Shown: positions 40,187 to 48,567 of the stretch, one piece after another | How the letters are laid out: each line of letters opens with the position of its first letter | How positions within the stretch are numbered: the stretch's first letter is position 1 | Assembly (NCBI RefSeq): GCF_000367365.1 | Contig: NZ_BARF01000107.1 | Span: forward strand, 30,295 to 94,294 | From: Streptomyces prunicolor NBRC 13075 | Lineage (GTDB): Bacteria; Actinomycetota; Actinomycetes; Streptomycetales; Streptomycetaceae | DNA: 64,000 nt | Reading direction: 5' to 3' | Notes under the pieces: generated by a model | Database searches by the model: none | What the model saw: the letters and a program-made list of their open reading frames with translations, nothing else | Told to the model about the DNA's origin: nothing | Made by a program: the position numbers and the translations under genes

Positions 40187-41221
40187 ATGACGAGCGAGAG
40201 ACCACGCTTCCGGCTCGGTTTCCTCACCCACGTCCAGGGCCGCGACGACGACATCGCCCGCACCTACCGCAACGCCCAGGAACTCTTCGTCGTGGCCGAC
40301 GAGTTGGGCTTCGACGTCGGCTGGGTCGCCCAGCACCACGTCCCCCTCGGAGGCGGCGGACTGTCCTCGCCGTGGACCTTCCTGGCCCACGCGGCGGCGC
40401 GCACGACCCGCATCCGGCTCGGCACCGCCATCACCATCCTCCCCCTGGAGGATCCGGTACGGCTCGCCGAGGACATCGCCACCGTCGACACGCTCAGCGG
40501 GGGCCGCGTGGAACTCGGCGTGGGCAGCGGATCGAGCGAGGTGGAGTACGCCGCGTTCGGCAAGGACGTCGCCCGCAAGCGCGAACTCACCAGCGAGCAC
40601 CTCGACATCGTCCGCCAGGCCCTCGACCACCGCGAGGTGGGCACACCCGGCTTCCGCATCCAACCCCGGCCCGGCGACTTCAACGACCGTGTCTGGCAAG
40701 GGGTGTTCAGCGGACCGGGAGCCGAGTACGCCGCACAGGGCGGTGCGAATCTACTGCTCAACCGGGCGGCCTACGGCTTCGACGCCCCCACCGACGAGGT
40801 CCAACGCCCGTGGGCGGACGCCTACTTGGCTACCTGGGACCAGCCGCACCGCCCGCGCATCGGCCTCTCCCGGTTCGTGTTCCCGGCCAAGGACCGGCGC
40901 ACGGCACTGCAGTCGATCGGCGACGACGTCCACCGGGCGGCACTGCGCATGGCGGAACACGGCGCGTTCCCCAAGGGCCTCGACCGGGACGAGGCGCTGC
41001 GCCGCTTCCACTCCTTCTACGGCCATCCCGACGAGATCGTCGCCGCGCTCGGGCAGGAGAAGGTACTGCCCGTCGCGACAGACCTGATCACCCAGTTCAA
41101 CCCCGCCGTCCCCGACCACGACGCCGCCGTCCGCGCCCTCGAACTCATCGCGACCGAGGTGGCACCCGCGCTGGGCTGGAAGCCCGCACCGACGGCCGCG
41201 GCCGTATCCGCAGGAGTGTGA
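40187..41221 (+). CDS. LLM-class flavin-dependent oxidoreductase
   Basis: A 344-residue luciferase-like enzyme with a TIM barrel. FDVGWVAQHHVPLGGGGLSS and IRLGTAITILPLEDPVRLAE, then DIATVDTLSGGRVELGVGSG are the standard LLM segments. It differs from the larger DszA-type neighbour and is more like single-component-sized sulfonate or alkane monooxygenases. It starts 15 bases after the previous stop. The tnpB element inserted immediately downstream of its stop separates it from the hydrolase and reductase genes. Confidence 0.92.
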   Translation: MTSERPRFRLGFLTHVQGRDDDIARTYRNAQELFVVADELGFDVGWVAQHHVPLGGGGLSSPWTFLAHAAARTTRIRLGTAITILPLEDPVRLAEDIATVDTLSGGRVELGVGSGSSEVEYAAFGKDVARKRELTSEHLDIVRQALDHREVGTPGFRIQPRPGDFNDRVWQGVFSGPGAEYAAQGGANLLLNRAAYGFDAPTDEVQRPWADAYLATWDQPHRPRIGLSRFVFPAKDRRTALQSIGDDVHRAALRMAEHGAFPKGLDRDEALRRFHSFYGHPDEIVAALGQEKVLPVATDLITQFNPAVPDHDAAVRALELIATEVAPALGWKPAPTAAAVSAGV

Positions 41222-41229
41222 ATTGGATT

Positions 41230-42600
41230 TCTCTCCCTCGTGAATGAGGGCGAGTCCTACGGCTCGCGCCGTGGGGTTTTCTGCTTCGTCGCCGACTGCC
41301 CGCCCGGAGAACTCCGTTGAGGTCTTACACCAGCTCCACAGACAGACGCCGCCAGCCCGGCGGCCAAAAGGTTGCGCGCCGCGTTCACGTCCCGGTCATG
41401 AGTCGTCCCGCAGACGCATTTCCAGGTACGGACACTGAGCGACATCTCCTGTCGCAAACTGCCGCAGTTCGAGCACAGTTTAGAAGAGGGAAAGAACCGG
41501 TCGACCACGATGACTTCGCGCCCGTACCAGGAAGCCTTGTATTCCAGCATGGAACGGAACGCGCTCCAGCTCGCGTCGGAGATGGCCCGGGCGAGCGTGT
41601 GGTTTTTGACCATGTTGCGCACGGTCAGGTCCTCGATCACGAGCGTATGGGTTTTCACGCACGAGCTGAGTGGTGAGCTGATGGAGCAGGTCACGGCGCC
41701 GGTCGGCGATTCGGGCGTGGATCTTCGCGACCTTCCGTCGCGCCTTGTGACGGTTGGTTCCCTCGCCTCTAGCCTTGCGGGACAGTTGCCGCTGGGCCCT
41801 GGCGAGACGAACGCGGTCTCTACGCTCGTGCCGCGGATTGGCGACCTTCTCCCCCGTGGAGAAGGTCAGCAGATGAGTAAGACCGACATCGATCCCGACA
41901 GCCTTATCAGTGGCGGGAAGTGGCCTGATGGTGGGGTCGTCGCACAGCATCGAGACGAACCAGCGACCGGCCGTGTCCTGCGACACGTTCACGGTGGACG
42001 GCTGAATGCCCTCGGGCAACGGCCGCGACCAGGCGATGTCCAATGGCTCCGTCATCTTCGCCAACGTCAGCTGGCCGTCCCGGAAACGAAAACCGCTGCG
42101 GGTGTATTCGGCGGACTTCCGCGACTTCTTCCGCGTCTTGAAGCGCGGGTACTTGGCCCGCTTGGCGAAGAAGTGGGTGAACGCCGTCTGCACATGCCGC
42201 AGTGTCTGTTGAAGCGGAACGGACGACACGTCGCTCAGGAAGGCGAGTTCCTCGGTCTTCTTCCATCCGGTCAGCATGGCCGAGGTCTGGTTGTAGGTGA
42301 CCTGTTCCTGCCGCAGCGTCCACGCCTCGCTCCGGGCAGCGAGCGCCAAGTTGTAGACCTTCCGCACGCACCCGAACGTGCGCGACAACTCGGTTGCCTG
42401 CGCATCGGTGGGATAGAAGCGGTACTTGAACGCCCGCTTCACCTGCATCGCGGTCACCCCCACAAACTAGTGAGACCTCCGCGTCGACACCAAACCTGCC
42501 GGTCACGGCACTGCGATCTGCCCGACGCAGAACCCCAACTCCCTGCCCTGCTCAGCAGGGTTGGTCTCCTCACCGGCTAAAGCCGACAGTTTCGACCAAA
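41230..42600 (-). mobile_element. IS605/IS1341-type element with tnpB only
   Basis: An insertion without a tnpA gene, placed between two operon genes. Its gene reads leftwards. The end beyond the tnpB 3' terminus carries an eight-base-pair stem (CCTACGGC/GCCGTGGG, 41256-41275), as expected for the omega-RNA and right end of IS200/IS605 elements; the other end has the small hairpin CGGCTAAAGCCG near 42575. No target duplication is expected for this family. The boundaries are estimates. Confidence 0.6.
41257..42463 (-). pseudogene. tnpB: TnpB RNA-guided nuclease, frameshifted
   Basis: Two overlapping frames make one TnpB of about 390 residues. The first frame runs from MGVTAMQVKRAFKYRFYPTD and includes the first RuvC Asp in AVGIDVGLTHLLTFS. 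Homology then switches frame at LVRENP/KTHTLVIEDLTVRN, near AAAACCC at about position 41655. The second frame gives the RuvC Glu (VIEDLTVRNM), a CSNCG...CVCG zinc finger and the last Asp (TTHDRDVNAARN). All catalytic residues exist across the two frames, so an extra base (or a programmed shift) is the only defect seen. It lies in the importer 2 operon, antisense to it. Confidence 0.85.
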
Positions 42601-42609
42601 GGACTTCCG

Positions 42610-43365
42610 ATGACCCAATACAGCGACTACTTCGGCCCCGAGGACCTGCGCGTCCGGGGCACGGTCCTCGTCGTCCCCGGCCGCGGCGAGACCCGGGCGA
42701 CCTACGCCCGCTTCGGCAGGCGCCTCGCCGCCGACGCCTACCGCGTCCGGGTGATCGACGCCCCCGACCTCGCCACCGAGGACCTGACCAGCCTCGCCGC
42801 CCGGCTCTCCGAGGCCGCCGAGGGCACGGCCGTGGACGACGGTGTCGTACGACCGCTCGTCCTCGTCGGTGCCGACTCGGGTGCCGCCGCGATCGCCGCG
42901 CTGCTCGGGCAGGCGGCCGGCAGTGAGCCCGACGCCGTGGTCCTGGCGGGCCTGCCCGGCCTGGCCCCCGGTACCGCTGCGACCGCCGGCACCTGGGACG
43001 AGGAACTCGACGTCCGCACCTCCTGCCCCGCCCACCGGGGTGCCCTCACCCAGGACTCCGAGGTGCGGCGCGGCTCGCTCGACGAGGCGGTGCCGCAGGC
43101 GGTGCTCAGCGCCGCCTACGACAACGAGACCGTCGTACCGACTCTGCTTCTCGTCGGTGACGCCGATCCGCTCGCGGACCACGAGGCGCTCGCGCGCACG
43201 GCCAAGTCCCTTGCCAGCGCCCGACTTTCGGTCGTGCACGGTGCTCACCACGATGTCCTCAACGACCTCCAGCACCGTTCGGTGGCCGCCGAGGTCGTCA
43301 CCTTCCTGGAGAACCTGCGCAACGAACTGCGCCCGCTGATCACCGTGCGGTCGAGCGCTTGGTGA
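42610..43365 (+). CDS. Alpha/beta hydrolase
   Basis: A 251-residue hydrolase-fold protein. The nucleophile Ser lies in LVGADSGAAAIAAL (an unusual DSG elbow), the acid in LLVGDADPLADHEALA and the His in VVHGAHHDVLND. An AAAGGA ribosome site precedes the ATG and survives the adjacent element insertion. Its place between an LLM enzyme and an SsuE-like reductase suggests it acts on the monooxygenase product, perhaps an ester or thioester. The substrate cannot be read from sequence. Confidence 0.85.
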   Translation: MTQYSDYFGPEDLRVRGTVLVVPGRGETRATYARFGRRLAADAYRVRVIDAPDLATEDLTSLAARLSEAAEGTAVDDGVVRPLVLVGADSGAAAIAALLGQAAGSEPDAVVLAGLPGLAPGTAATAGTWDEELDVRTSCPAHRGALTQDSEVRRGSLDEAVPQAVLSAAYDNETVVPTLLLVGDADPLADHEALARTAKSLASARLSVVHGAHHDVLNDLQHRSVAAEVVTFLENLRNELRPLITVRSSAW

Positions 43366-43420
43366 GCGCCTCTCCACCCGCTCGGAACACCGTCTGAACC
43401 CGACCCCGGAAGGTCCCGTC

Positions 43421-43978
43421 ATGGCCTCGATCCTGTCCGTCTCCGGCAGCCCCTCCCCCACTTCCCGCACCACCCGACTCCTGCGTCATCTGGACGACCG
43501 GCTCCGGCTCCAGGGCCATGACGTGACCCCGCTGGACGTGCGCACCCTGCCCGCGCAGGCGTTGCTGGGCGCCGACTTCGGGCATCCGGCGATCGCCGCC
43601 GCCACGGCGCTGTTCGAGCAGGCGGACGGGGTGGTGATCGGTACTCCGGTCTACAAGGCCGCGTACTCGGGCCTGTTGAAGTCGCTGCTCGATCTGCTCC
43701 CGCAGTACGCGCTGACCGGCAAGACGGTGCTGCCGCTGGCCACGGGCGGCAGTACTGCCCATGTGCTGGCGATCGACTACGCGTTGCGTCCGGTGCTGAG
43801 TTCCATGGGGCCCTCGCACATCGCGCCGGGCTGGTTCACGCTGGACAGGGACATCACCGTCGGCGAGGACGGCACCCTGACCGTCGCATCCGCCTCGGCC
43901 ACAGCACTGGAGCAGGTCACGGATCACTTCTCCCGTGCGTTGGGCGGCCGTACGGCGGTGCTCGCGTCCACCGCGTGA
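43421..43978 (+). CDS. ssuE: NAD(P)H-dependent FMN reductase, SsuE-like
   Basis: A 185-residue flavodoxin-fold reductase. The start MASILSVSGSPSPTSRTTRL holds the phosphate loop, and TPVYKAAYSGLLKSLLDLLP, then LTGKTVLPLATGGSTAHVLA is the SsuE signature. It transfers electrons from NAD(P)H to FMN and supplies FMNH2 to the monooxygenases encoded upstream. It is the last gene of the importer 2 operon. Another FMN reductase gene in the window is frameshifted, so this may be the only working reductase here. Confidence 0.92.
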   Translation: MASILSVSGSPSPTSRTTRLLRHLDDRLRLQGHDVTPLDVRTLPAQALLGADFGHPAIAAATALFEQADGVVIGTPVYKAAYSGLLKSLLDLLPQYALTGKTVLPLATGGSTAHVLAIDYALRPVLSSMGPSHIAPGWFTLDRDITVGEDGTLTVASASATALEQVTDHFSRALGGRTAVLASTA

Positions 43979-44070
43979 ACGGCGTCGGGGGCCGACGTGC
44001 ATATGGCAGTCGTGTGTCAACTCCCCACGTCACGCTGGTTCTCCGGCACCGGCTGTGGTTCTCTCAGTGC

Positions 44071-44145
44071 ATGACCGTGCTCGTGACCCGCCGCCACGTC
44101 GACTACGTGCGTGTCACCAGCACGGGGTGTTCCGCCGTGAGCTGA
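44071..44145 (+). CDS. Cysteine-type leader peptide, 24 aa (leader 5)
   Basis: The peptide starts MTVLVTRRHVDYVR and ends VTSTGCSAVS. It has the RRHVD core and one Cys five residues from the end. It lies on the same strand as metY, which now begins 3.06 kb downstream because two IS110-type elements occupy the space between. Before those insertions the leader would have stood a few hundred bases ahead of metY-metX, the normal position for such a leader. Confidence 0.75.
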   Translation: MTVLVTRRHVDYVRVTSTGCSAVS

Positions 44146-44280
44146 CGCTCCGCTCCGGCATCCGATCCCTCTCTTCACCAGCGCGCCGCGCCATGCTCCG
44201 TCCTGCCCTTCTCCGGTCCGGACGGCGGCCCCGCGGTCTCTTCACGCACGCCCGCACCCCGCACGCTCCGCACAAGGGAG

Positions 44281-44288
44281 TCTGATTC
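44281..44288. repeat. Direct repeat TCTGATTC, copy 1
   Basis: The eight bases TCTGATTC lie 22 bases past the 3' end of the first IS110 transposase gene. A second copy is at 45622-45629 on the other side. The pair could mark the recombination core of the element, but the second copy leaves only about 73 bases upstream of the transposase start, so the link is uncertain. Confidence 0.35.
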
Positions 44289-44310
44289 GAAAATCCAACC
44301 TTCCCGCAGG

Positions 44311-45549
44311 TCACCCCGCGTCCGCTGATTGGAGGGACACTTGATAGCCGAGCATGTTGAGCTGGCTGACCAGGCGCCGTGTCTGCCGCGTCCGGCCGGT
44401 TCGCTGGAGGAAGTAGTCCGCTCCGAGGTCGGCGTACTCGGCGTCGTTGGTGAGCATGTGCCAGATCGAGGTCAGGATGGTGTGGCCGACGGCGACCAGG
44501 GCGCGCTTCTTGCCGCGGCGGATCGCGATCCGTTTGTAGCGGGACGCGAGGTAGGTGTTCTTGCTCCGGGCTGCAGCCGTCGCGGCGAGACCGAGCGCGT
44601 TCTTCAACCACGGGTCGCCGGGCCGGGACTTGCCGGAGGTGTGCTTGCCGGCGGACTCGTGGTTGCCCGGACACATCCCGGCCCACGAGGCCAGGTGGGC
44701 GGCCGAGGGGAAGCGGGTCATATCCGCGCCGATCTCGGCCAGGATCATCTCCGCCGAGCGGGTGCTGACGCCAGGGATGGTGATCAGCAGCTCGATCTGG
44801 CGGCGAAACGGTGCGAGTTGGCGGGCGATCTCCTCGCTGAGGCGGGCCTCGGTCGCGCTGATCGCGTCGATCCGGTCGGGCATGGTGCGCGCGAGGAAGG
44901 CATGGTGGTCGGTGAACTGGCCGGTCAGGGCCTGGGCGAGGATCTGACGTTTGGCGCGCATGCTGGCGCGGGCCATCTCGGCGAGGATCTCCGGGTTGCG
45001 CTCCCCGGCGATCAGCGATTCCAGCATCGCGCGGGCCGACTTGCCCAGCAGGTCCGAGACGACCGCGGACAGCTTGATCCCCGAGTCCTCCAGGAGCTTT
45101 TCCAGTCGCTGGGCCTCACGGGTCCGTTCGCGGATCACCTCGGTGCGGTAGCGGGTCAGGTCCCGCAGCTGCCGGATCTCGGGCGGCGGCACGAACGAGG
45201 GCCGCACCAGGCCGTGTTCGACCATCTTGCAGATCCACTCGGAGTCCGCGACGTCGGTCTTGCGGCCAGGCACGTTCTTCATGTGCCGGGCGTTCAGCAG
45301 CCAGCACTCGATGTCGTTCTCCAGCAGATAGAACACGGGTTTCCAGTACGCCCCGGTGGCTTCCATGCCGACCACGGTGACCTGTTCGGCGAGCAGCCAG
45401 TCCCGCATGGCCAGCAGATCACGGGTCATGGTGGAAAACGTACGGATCTCCTTGCGGCGGCGTTTGCCCGGTCCCGGGACGCGGACGCAGACCTTCACGT
45501 CCGCCTTGCCGATGTCGATTCCGGCGCATCGCTCGTGGACCACGTCCAT
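44311..45549 (-). CDS. IS110-family transposase
   Basis: A 412-residue DEDD/serine recombinase of the IS110 family. The N-terminal RuvC-like part has the acidic residues in CAGIDIGKADVKV, VVGMEATGAYWKPV and KTDVADSEWI. The C-terminal Tnp_20 part has ITIPGVSTRSAEMILAEIGA and the serine-bearing region CPGNHESAGKHTSGKSRPGD. The gene is intact. It reads against the metY operon and, with the next element, separates leader 5 from metY. IS110 elements use a bridge RNA encoded in the non-coding end next to the gene. Confidence 0.93.
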   Translation of the reverse strand: MDVVHERCAGIDIGKADVKVCVRVPGPGKRRRKEIRTFSTMTRDLLAMRDWLLAEQVTVVGMEATGAYWKPVFYLLENDIECWLLNARHMKNVPGRKTDVADSEWICKMVEHGLVRPSFVPPPEIRQLRDLTRYRTEVIRERTREAQRLEKLLEDSGIKLSAVVSDLLGKSARAMLESLIAGERNPEILAEMARASMRAKRQILAQALTGQFTDHHAFLARTMPDRIDAISATEARLSEEIARQLAPFRRQIELLITIPGVSTRSAEMILAEIGADMTRFPSAAHLASWAGMCPGNHESAGKHTSGKSRPGDPWLKNALGLAATAAARSKNTYLASRYKRIAIRRGKKRALVAVGHTILTSIWHMLTNDAEYADLGADYFLQRTGRTRQTRRLVSQLNMLGYQVSLQSADAG

Positions 45550-45621
45550 GCCCCGGTCCTCCCCTCGTGCGGTGTGCTGTTGAGCAGCAGCCGTCCGACG
45601 GGGACCAAGCAGGCAAAAGAA

Positions 45622-45629
45622 TCTGATTC
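45622..45629. repeat. Direct repeat TCTGATTC, copy 2
   Basis: This is the second copy of the eight-base sequence found at 44281-44288. It lies upstream of the first IS110 transposase. Confidence 0.35.
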
Positions 45630-45725
45630 ACATGCTCGAAGCAACACTTCCGGGTGCCTGACGAAGGGTCCCCAGCGTCCTACTCAATGCCGGGCTCCGG
45701 TGGCGCCAAGACTCCGCGACGTCAG

Positions 45726-45774
45726 CCGGACGGCCGTAACCCGATTTTCTCCCCTTTGGGGTATCGCCGTCCGG
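45726..45774. other. Inverted repeat between two IS110-type genes
   Basis: CCGGACGGC (45726-45734) pairs perfectly with GCCGTCCGG (45766-45774), and an inner CCCCTTTGGGG hairpin lies between the arms. It falls in the 249-base gap upstream of the first transposase and beyond the end of the second. It may be part of a bridge RNA, an element end, or a remnant of the leader 5 attenuator. Confidence 0.4.
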
Positions 45775-45798
45775 AGATCGGATTACTCAATGATGAAG

Positions 45799-47001
45799 TC
45801 AAGCCGCTTGCGCGACCGGCGGCTCGGGGGTGACGACCCGGTTGTCGCGCAGGAGAGCCCACAGGACGCTGGCCCGCCGCCGGGCCAGGGCGATGACGGC
45901 CTGGACGTGCTTGCAGCCCTCACCACGCTTCTTGAGGTAGAAGTCCCGGTTCGGCCCCTCGCGCATCATGCCGGTCTGGGCCGACATGTAGAACACCCGG
46001 CGCAGGCGGCGGCTGTAGCGCTTGGGCCGGTGCATGTTGCCGGTCCGGCGGCCGGAGTCGCGCGGGACGGGCACCAGCCCGGCCGCCGAGGCCAGGTGAC
46101 CGGCGTCGGCGTAGGCCGTGAGGTCGCCGGCGGCGACGACGAACTCGGCGCCGAGGATCGGGCCCATGCCGGGCAGGGACTCGATGATCTCCGCCTGCGG
46201 ATGGCTTCGGAACGTCTCGCGGATCTGCTGGTCGATCCGCTTCAGGCGGTCGTCCAGGGCCAGAATCTGCTCGGCCAGGTCGGCCACGATCTGGGCGGCA
46301 ACGTCCTCACCGGGCAATGCGGTCTGCTGGGCCTGGGCCGCCTCCAAGGCGGTCGCGGCGACCGCGTCGGCGCCGCGCACGCTGCGGTTGGCCAACCAGG
46401 CTGTCAACCTTGCCCGGCCGCGGCGGCGGATCGCGGCGGGCGTCTGGTAGCCCGTCAGCAGCACCAGTGCGCCCTTCTGCGAGCTGTAGTCGAAGGCCCG
46501 TTCCAGTGCGGGGAAGACGCCGGTCAGCGTGTCGCGGAGACGGTTGATCATCCGGACTCGATCGGCCACCAGGTCGGAGCGGTGAGCGGTCAGCAGTGCG
46601 AGGTCGGCAGCCAGCTGGGCGGGCACGTCGATTGCCGCAAAGTCCCGGCGGGTGCGCGCGGTTTCAGCGATGACGTAGGCGTCGCGGGCGTCGGTCTTCG
46701 CCTCACCTCGGTGGGCCCCCGACATGCGGTTGACCGTGCCGCCGGGCACGTAGACGGCCTGCTGGCCGTGGGCCGCGAGCAGGGCCAGCAACAGAGCGGA
46801 GGACGTGCCGGAGATGTCCACCGCCCAGTGGACCTTGTCGGCGAGGTCCAGGATCTCGCCCATGGCGGTCAGGATCGCCGACTCGTCGTTATCGACCTTC
46901 TTCGACCACAGCGTCGCACCGGTCTCGTCGACCGCCGCCGCCCAGTGATGCCCCTTGCCCGCATCGATTCCGGCCCATACCCGGGCCCGTCGCTCGCTCA
47001 C
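45799..47001 (-). CDS. IS110-family transposase, second type
   Basis: A 400-residue IS110-family recombinase unlike the preceding one. It starts at GTG behind AGGAGGGGCGA with VSERRARVWAGIDAGKGHHW. The RuvC-like acids lie in AGIDAGKGHH, WAVDISGTSSAL and EAKTDARDAYV. The C-terminal part has ESLPGMGPILGAEFVVAAGD and GLVPVPRDSGRRTGNMHRPK, with the catalytic Ser in this region. It is intact, is the second of two tandem insertions and lies directly upstream of metY on the opposite strand. Confidence 0.92.
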   Translation of the reverse strand: MSERRARVWAGIDAGKGHHWAAAVDETGATLWSKKVDNDESAILTAMGEILDLADKVHWAVDISGTSSALLLALLAAHGQQAVYVPGGTVNRMSGAHRGEAKTDARDAYVIAETARTRRDFAAIDVPAQLAADLALLTAHRSDLVADRVRMINRLRDTLTGVFPALERAFDYSSQKGALVLLTGYQTPAAIRRRGRARLTAWLANRSVRGADAVAATALEAAQAQQTALPGEDVAAQIVADLAEQILALDDRLKRIDQQIRETFRSHPQAEIIESLPGMGPILGAEFVVAAGDLTAYADAGHLASAAGLVPVPRDSGRRTGNMHRPKRYSRRLRRVFYMSAQTGMMREGPNRDFYLKKRGEGCKHVQAVIALARRRASVLWALLRDNRVVTPEPPVAQAA

Positions 47002-47205
47002 TCGCCCCTCCTCGCACCGTTCGGCATGCCGTCGGCCCGAGGAACACCCCGCTGTCATCTCCGTAATCAGCGACCGAAGCGCACGTCTCAATCAGCAGCC
47101 AGGGCGTCCCGGAGAGCCGGGCGGCCACTCCTTCGAAGCCACTGAAGGCAGAGAACCATAAGCCACACCCGGCCCCCCGGGCCGCCTAACAACTTACGGA
47201 GAACC
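47002..47205. other. Gap between IS110 element and metY with near-duplicate start region
   Basis: This stretch contains the non-coding end of the IS110 element and the remaining metY upstream sequence. AGAACCATAAGCCACACCC (47152-47170) is a near copy of the metY start region AGAACCATGAGCCAGCCC (47200-47217). Between them is GGCCCCCCGGGCC, a short stem. No gene was found. Confidence 0.5.
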
Positions 47206-48567
47206 ATGAGCCAGCCCATCGACGCCGTCGCCGCGGGTCACACCCCCGAGGACGAGCCCGCAGGTCCCGACACCTCGGCCTGGTCGTTCGAGACCAAGCA
47301 GGTCCACGCCGGTGCCGTACCGGACCCGACGACCGGGGCGCGGGCGACACCGATCTACCAGACCAGCTCGTTCGTGTTCCGTGACACCCAGCACGCCGCG
47401 GACCTGTTCTCGCTGGCCGAGCCCGGCAACATCTACACCCGGATCCACAACCCCACCCAGGACGTCTTCGAGCAGCGCGTCGCCGCCCTCGAAGGCGGGG
47501 TCGCCGCCGTCGCCCTCGCCTCCGGGCAGGCCGCGGAGACCCTCGCCATCCTGACGCTGGCGTCCGCGGGCGACCACCTCGTCTCCAGTACGTCCCTGTA
47601 CGGCGGCACGTACAACCTGTTCCGGCACACGCTGCCGAAGTTCGGCATCGAGGTGTCGTTCGTCGACGACCCCGACGACCTGGAGGCGTGGCGAGCCGCG
47701 ATCCGGCCGAACACGAAGGCCCTGTTCGCCGAAACGCTCGGCAATCCGCGCGGCAACGTCCTCGACGTGCGAGGGGTGGCCGAGGTCGCGCACGCGGCGG
47801 GGGTGCCACTGATTGTCGACAACACAGTGCCGACCCCGTATCTCCTCCGGCCGATCGAGCACGGCGCCGACATCGTCGTCCACTCGGCAACGAAGTTCCT
47901 CGGCGGGCACGGCACCACGATCGGCGGTGTCGTGGTCGACGGCGGCACTTTCGACTTCGGCGCGCACGTGGAGCGCTTCCCCGACTTCAGCGAGCCGGAC
48001 CCCAGTTACCACGGCCTGCGCTACTGGCCGGCGCTCGGCCCGGGCGCCTTCGCCATCAAGCTGCGCGTGCAGTTGCTGCGCGACCTCGGCCCGGCGATCG
48101 CACCGCACTCGGCGTTCCTGCTCCTCCAGGGCTTGGAGACACTCAGCCTGCGCATCGAGCGGCACTCCGCCAACGCCCAGGCTCTGGCGGAGTGGCTGGA
48201 GCAGCGCGACGAGGTGGCCGCCGTCCACTACCCGGGACTTGAGTCCAACCGGTGGTACGAAGCGGGGCAACGATATCTACCGCGCGGTGCCGGGGCGGTG
48301 CTGGCCTTCGAGCTGCGGGACGGGGTCGAGGCCGGGAAGCGGTTCGTGGACGCGGTCGAGCTCTTCAGTCATCTCGCCAACATCGGAGACGTACGCAGTC
48401 TCATCATCCACCCCGCCTCTACCACCCACAGTCAGCTGGACGAGGCGCAGTTGGCGGCGACCGGCACCTCGCCGGGGCTGGTGCGGCTGTCGGTCGGGAT
48501 CGAGAACCTCGCGGATCTGAAGGCCGACCTGGAGGCCGGGTTCCGGGCGGCCAAGGGCGCGTCCTGA
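47206..48567 (+). CDS. metY: O-acetylhomoserine sulfhydrylase (MetY)
   Basis: A 453-residue PLP enzyme that joins sulfide to O-acetylhomoserine, giving homocysteine for methionine synthesis. It belongs to the Cys/Met metabolism family: AGAVPDPTTGARATPIYQTS, then YTRIHNPTQDVFEQRVAALE, and the PLP lysine in VVHSATKFLGGHGT. The length and YHGLRYWPALGPGAFAIKLR fit MetY rather than cystathionine synthase. GGAGAA precedes the ATG. metX overlaps its end. A Cys leader peptide upstream has been displaced by IS110-type insertions. Confidence 0.95.
   Translation: MSQPIDAVAAGHTPEDEPAGPDTSAWSFETKQVHAGAVPDPTTGARATPIYQTSSFVFRDTQHAADLFSLAEPGNIYTRIHNPTQDVFEQRVAALEGGVAAVALASGQAAETLAILTLASAGDHLVSSTSLYGGTYNLFRHTLPKFGIEVSFVDDPDDLEAWRAAIRPNTKALFAETLGNPRGNVLDVRGVAEVAHAAGVPLIVDNTVPTPYLLRPIEHGADIVVHSATKFLGGHGTTIGGVVVDGGTFDFGAHVERFPDFSEPDPSYHGLRYWPALGPGAFAIKLRVQLLRDLGPAIAPHSAFLLLQGLETLSLRIERHSANAQALAEWLEQRDEVAAVHYPGLESNRWYEAGQRYLPRGAGAVLAFELRDGVEAGKRFVDAVELFSHLANIGDVRSLIIHPASTTHSQLDEAQLAATGTSPGLVRLSVGIENLADLKADLEAGFRAAKGAS

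Noticed and set aside
41257..42463. TnpB considered as a Cas12-type effector
   Set aside because: The size, zinc finger, lack of adjacent array or cas genes and transposon end structure fit an IS605-type tnpB.
44281..45629. Direct repeats TCTGATTC taken as proven ends of the first IS110 element
   Set aside because: They leave too little sequence upstream of the gene for a usual bridge-RNA end; I list them only as repeats.
44329..47145. 938-codon plus-strand frame over the IS110 genes
   Set aside because: It is the antisense of two transposases that carry complete catalytic motifs.
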